Source: Mucilaginibacter sp. UBA5151 (GTDB taxonomy: Bacteria > Bacteroidota > Bacteroidia > Sphingobacteriales > Sphingobacteriaceae). From it: a DNA stretch of 44,500 nt. Below, one piece after another: positions 43,448 to 44,500 of this stretch. The notes below the pieces were generated by a model. That model saw only the letters and a list, made by a program, of their open reading frames with translations. It searched no databases and was not told the DNA's origin. Positions within the stretch are counted from its first letter, which is position 1. Every line of letters begins with the position of its first letter. The translations under genes were made by a program, and so were the position numbers. The DNA is taken from assembly GCA_002413785.1 (NCBI GenBank), contig DHXR01000083.1, positions 4,307 to 48,806 of the forward strand, read 5' to 3'.

Positions 43448-44480
43448 GCATGAACGAACTCGGATAATCAACCGAAAACTTTGCCCGCGAAATGGTTACC
43501 CGGCGTTCTTCCAGCGGCTGGCGCATTACTTCGAGGGCGCTGCGTTTAAACTCGGGCAGTTCATCCAAAAAGAGCACGCCGTTATGCGCCAGGGAAATTT
43601 CGCCGGGCTGCGGGTTACTGCCGCCGCCAACAAGGGCCACGTCGCTGATGGTATGGTGTGGCGAACGGAAGGGCCGCACGGTAACCAATGCATCAGCAGC
43701 CGACAGCTTACCGGCCACAGAATGGATCTTGGTGGTCTCCAATGATTCATATAAACTCAGCGGCGGCAAAATAGAAGGCAGCCTGCGCGCCAGCATGGTT
43801 TTACCCGCCCCCGGCGGACCGATCAGTATCACATTATGCCCGCCTGCGGCGGCAATCTCCAGGGCGCGTTTAATGTTTTCCTGCCCGCGTACTTCACTGA
43901 AATCGCTGTCGTAACTGGTAAGGCTTTTATAAAACTCCTCGCGGGTGTTTACAACTTCGGCGGTAAACTGTGCTGTTCCGTTAAAAAAACCGACGATATC
44001 GTGGATGCTTTCCATGCCGTAAACCTCCAGGTCGTTAACTATGGCAGCTTCGCGGGCGTTTTGTTTGGGAAGGATAAAGCCTTTATAGCCATCCTTGCGG
44101 GCCTGTATGGCGATGGGCAAAGCGCCTTTTATAGGCTGCAAACTGCCATCCAGCGAAAGCTCACCCATGATGATGTATTTATCGAGGTTCTCGTTTTCTA
44201 TCTGCCCCGAACTGGCCAATATGGCGGTGGCTATGGTAAGGTCGTATGCTGAACCTTCTTTGCGGATATCAGCAGGGGCCATATTTACTACGATCCTTTG
44301 CCGGGGCATCCGGTAATTATTGGTTTGCAGGGCCGCTTCAATCCGCTGCATAGATTCGCGCACGGCATTATCGGGCAAACCAACAATAAAGTAGGCCAGC
44401 TTCCCCGGACTTATATTTACTTCAATAGTAATGGTGATGGCCTCAATGCCAAACACCGCGCTCCCAAAAGTTTTAACTAG
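43426..44480 (-). pseudogene. comM: comM (yifB) 5' part, separated from its 3' part by the element
   Basis: Encodes ComM from residue 2 (LVKTFGSAV, revcomp of 44480 downward) to SMNP at the junction, including Walker A GPPGAGKT. The fragment has no C-terminal domain. The expected start codon at 44481-44483 is ACC, not ATG/GTG, so the gene is also damaged at its 5' end, unless it starts at the GTG at 44456. The amino-acid sequence is otherwise intact and close to the element copy. Confidence 0.93.
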
Positions 44481-44500
44481 GGTCTGCTGAAAAACTCAAA
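44481..44500. mobile_element. Possible end of an insertion sequence
   Basis: The sequence departs from comM exactly after CTAG (44477-44480) and continues GGTCTGCTGAAAAACTCAAA. CTAG is a common target for IS5-like elements, and this outward sequence looks like a transposon end. The window ends here, so nothing else can be read; a contig edge is the alternative. Confidence 0.3.

Noticed and set aside
17240..44480. comM halves as a sequencing or assembly error
   Set aside because: The junctions have matching inverted arms and a recombinase at one end, and the joined frame is exact. A true insertion explains all three.

Overview
The window looks like the chromosome of a Bacteroidota bacterium of the Sphingobacteriaceae (Mucilaginibacter/Pedobacter type). 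The indicators are TAnnTTTG-type promoter elements, a split DsbD, a YXWGXW-repeat protein, a DUF1080 lipoprotein, an OmpA-like protein with tandem domains, and short palindromic intergenic repeats. No search was run, so the genus is an inference.

Positions 1-17,725 are chromosomal backbone: split DsbD reductase, birA, rsfS, ftsH, a LUD protein, a membrane protein/histidine kinase/response regulator operon, a PA0069-type radical SAM protein, a half-length B12-binding-like protein, a YXWGXW protein, a DUF1080 lipoprotein, an OmpA-like protein, a methyltransferase, a HEPN/MNT toxin-antitoxin pair, a cluster of five small hairpins, and a membrane protein. The backbone then enters the 3' part of comM (yifB), read leftwards. 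The 5' part of the same gene lies at 43,426-44,480.

Between the two comM halves lies a 25.7-kb integrated element (about 17,726-43,427). Its ends can be placed to a few bases. The two inner arms form a 42-bp quasi-palindrome (16 of 20 positions per arm) centred on CA, as expected for a serine-integrase attP, and joining the outer flanks restores the comM frame. The large serine recombinase lies against the right end. The element carries its own full-length comM (25,912-27,453), so the host probably keeps ComM function. When the ends are joined as a circle, the recombinase frame runs without a stop into the HTH gene at the left end, giving a predicted 645-residue fusion that integration cuts in two.

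The left part of the element holds two diverged copies of a module (XRE regulator, divergent lipoprotein, TraG/HerA-like ATPase). One copy is intact; in the other the ATPase is reduced to a C-terminal remnant. The middle is AT-rich cargo: a toroid-HEPN-zinc-site protein, several small unknown genes, and a cassette of a lipoprotein, two related helical proteins and a DUF4407 membrane protein. The right part holds ArdC, an FRG-domain protein, a second TraG/HerA-like ATPase, two tyrosine recombinases with a tRNA 3'-end-like sequence between them, an XRE regulator, a small protein, a RuvC-fold protein lacking the usual acidic residues, and the serine recombinase. I recognise no relaxase, T4SS channel, phage structural or replication gene. 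This is therefore neither a standard ICE nor a prophage, and the two ATPases raise the question of how it moves.

At the right edge the host comM loses its start codon at 44,481, where the sequence changes to what may be the end of an insertion sequence.
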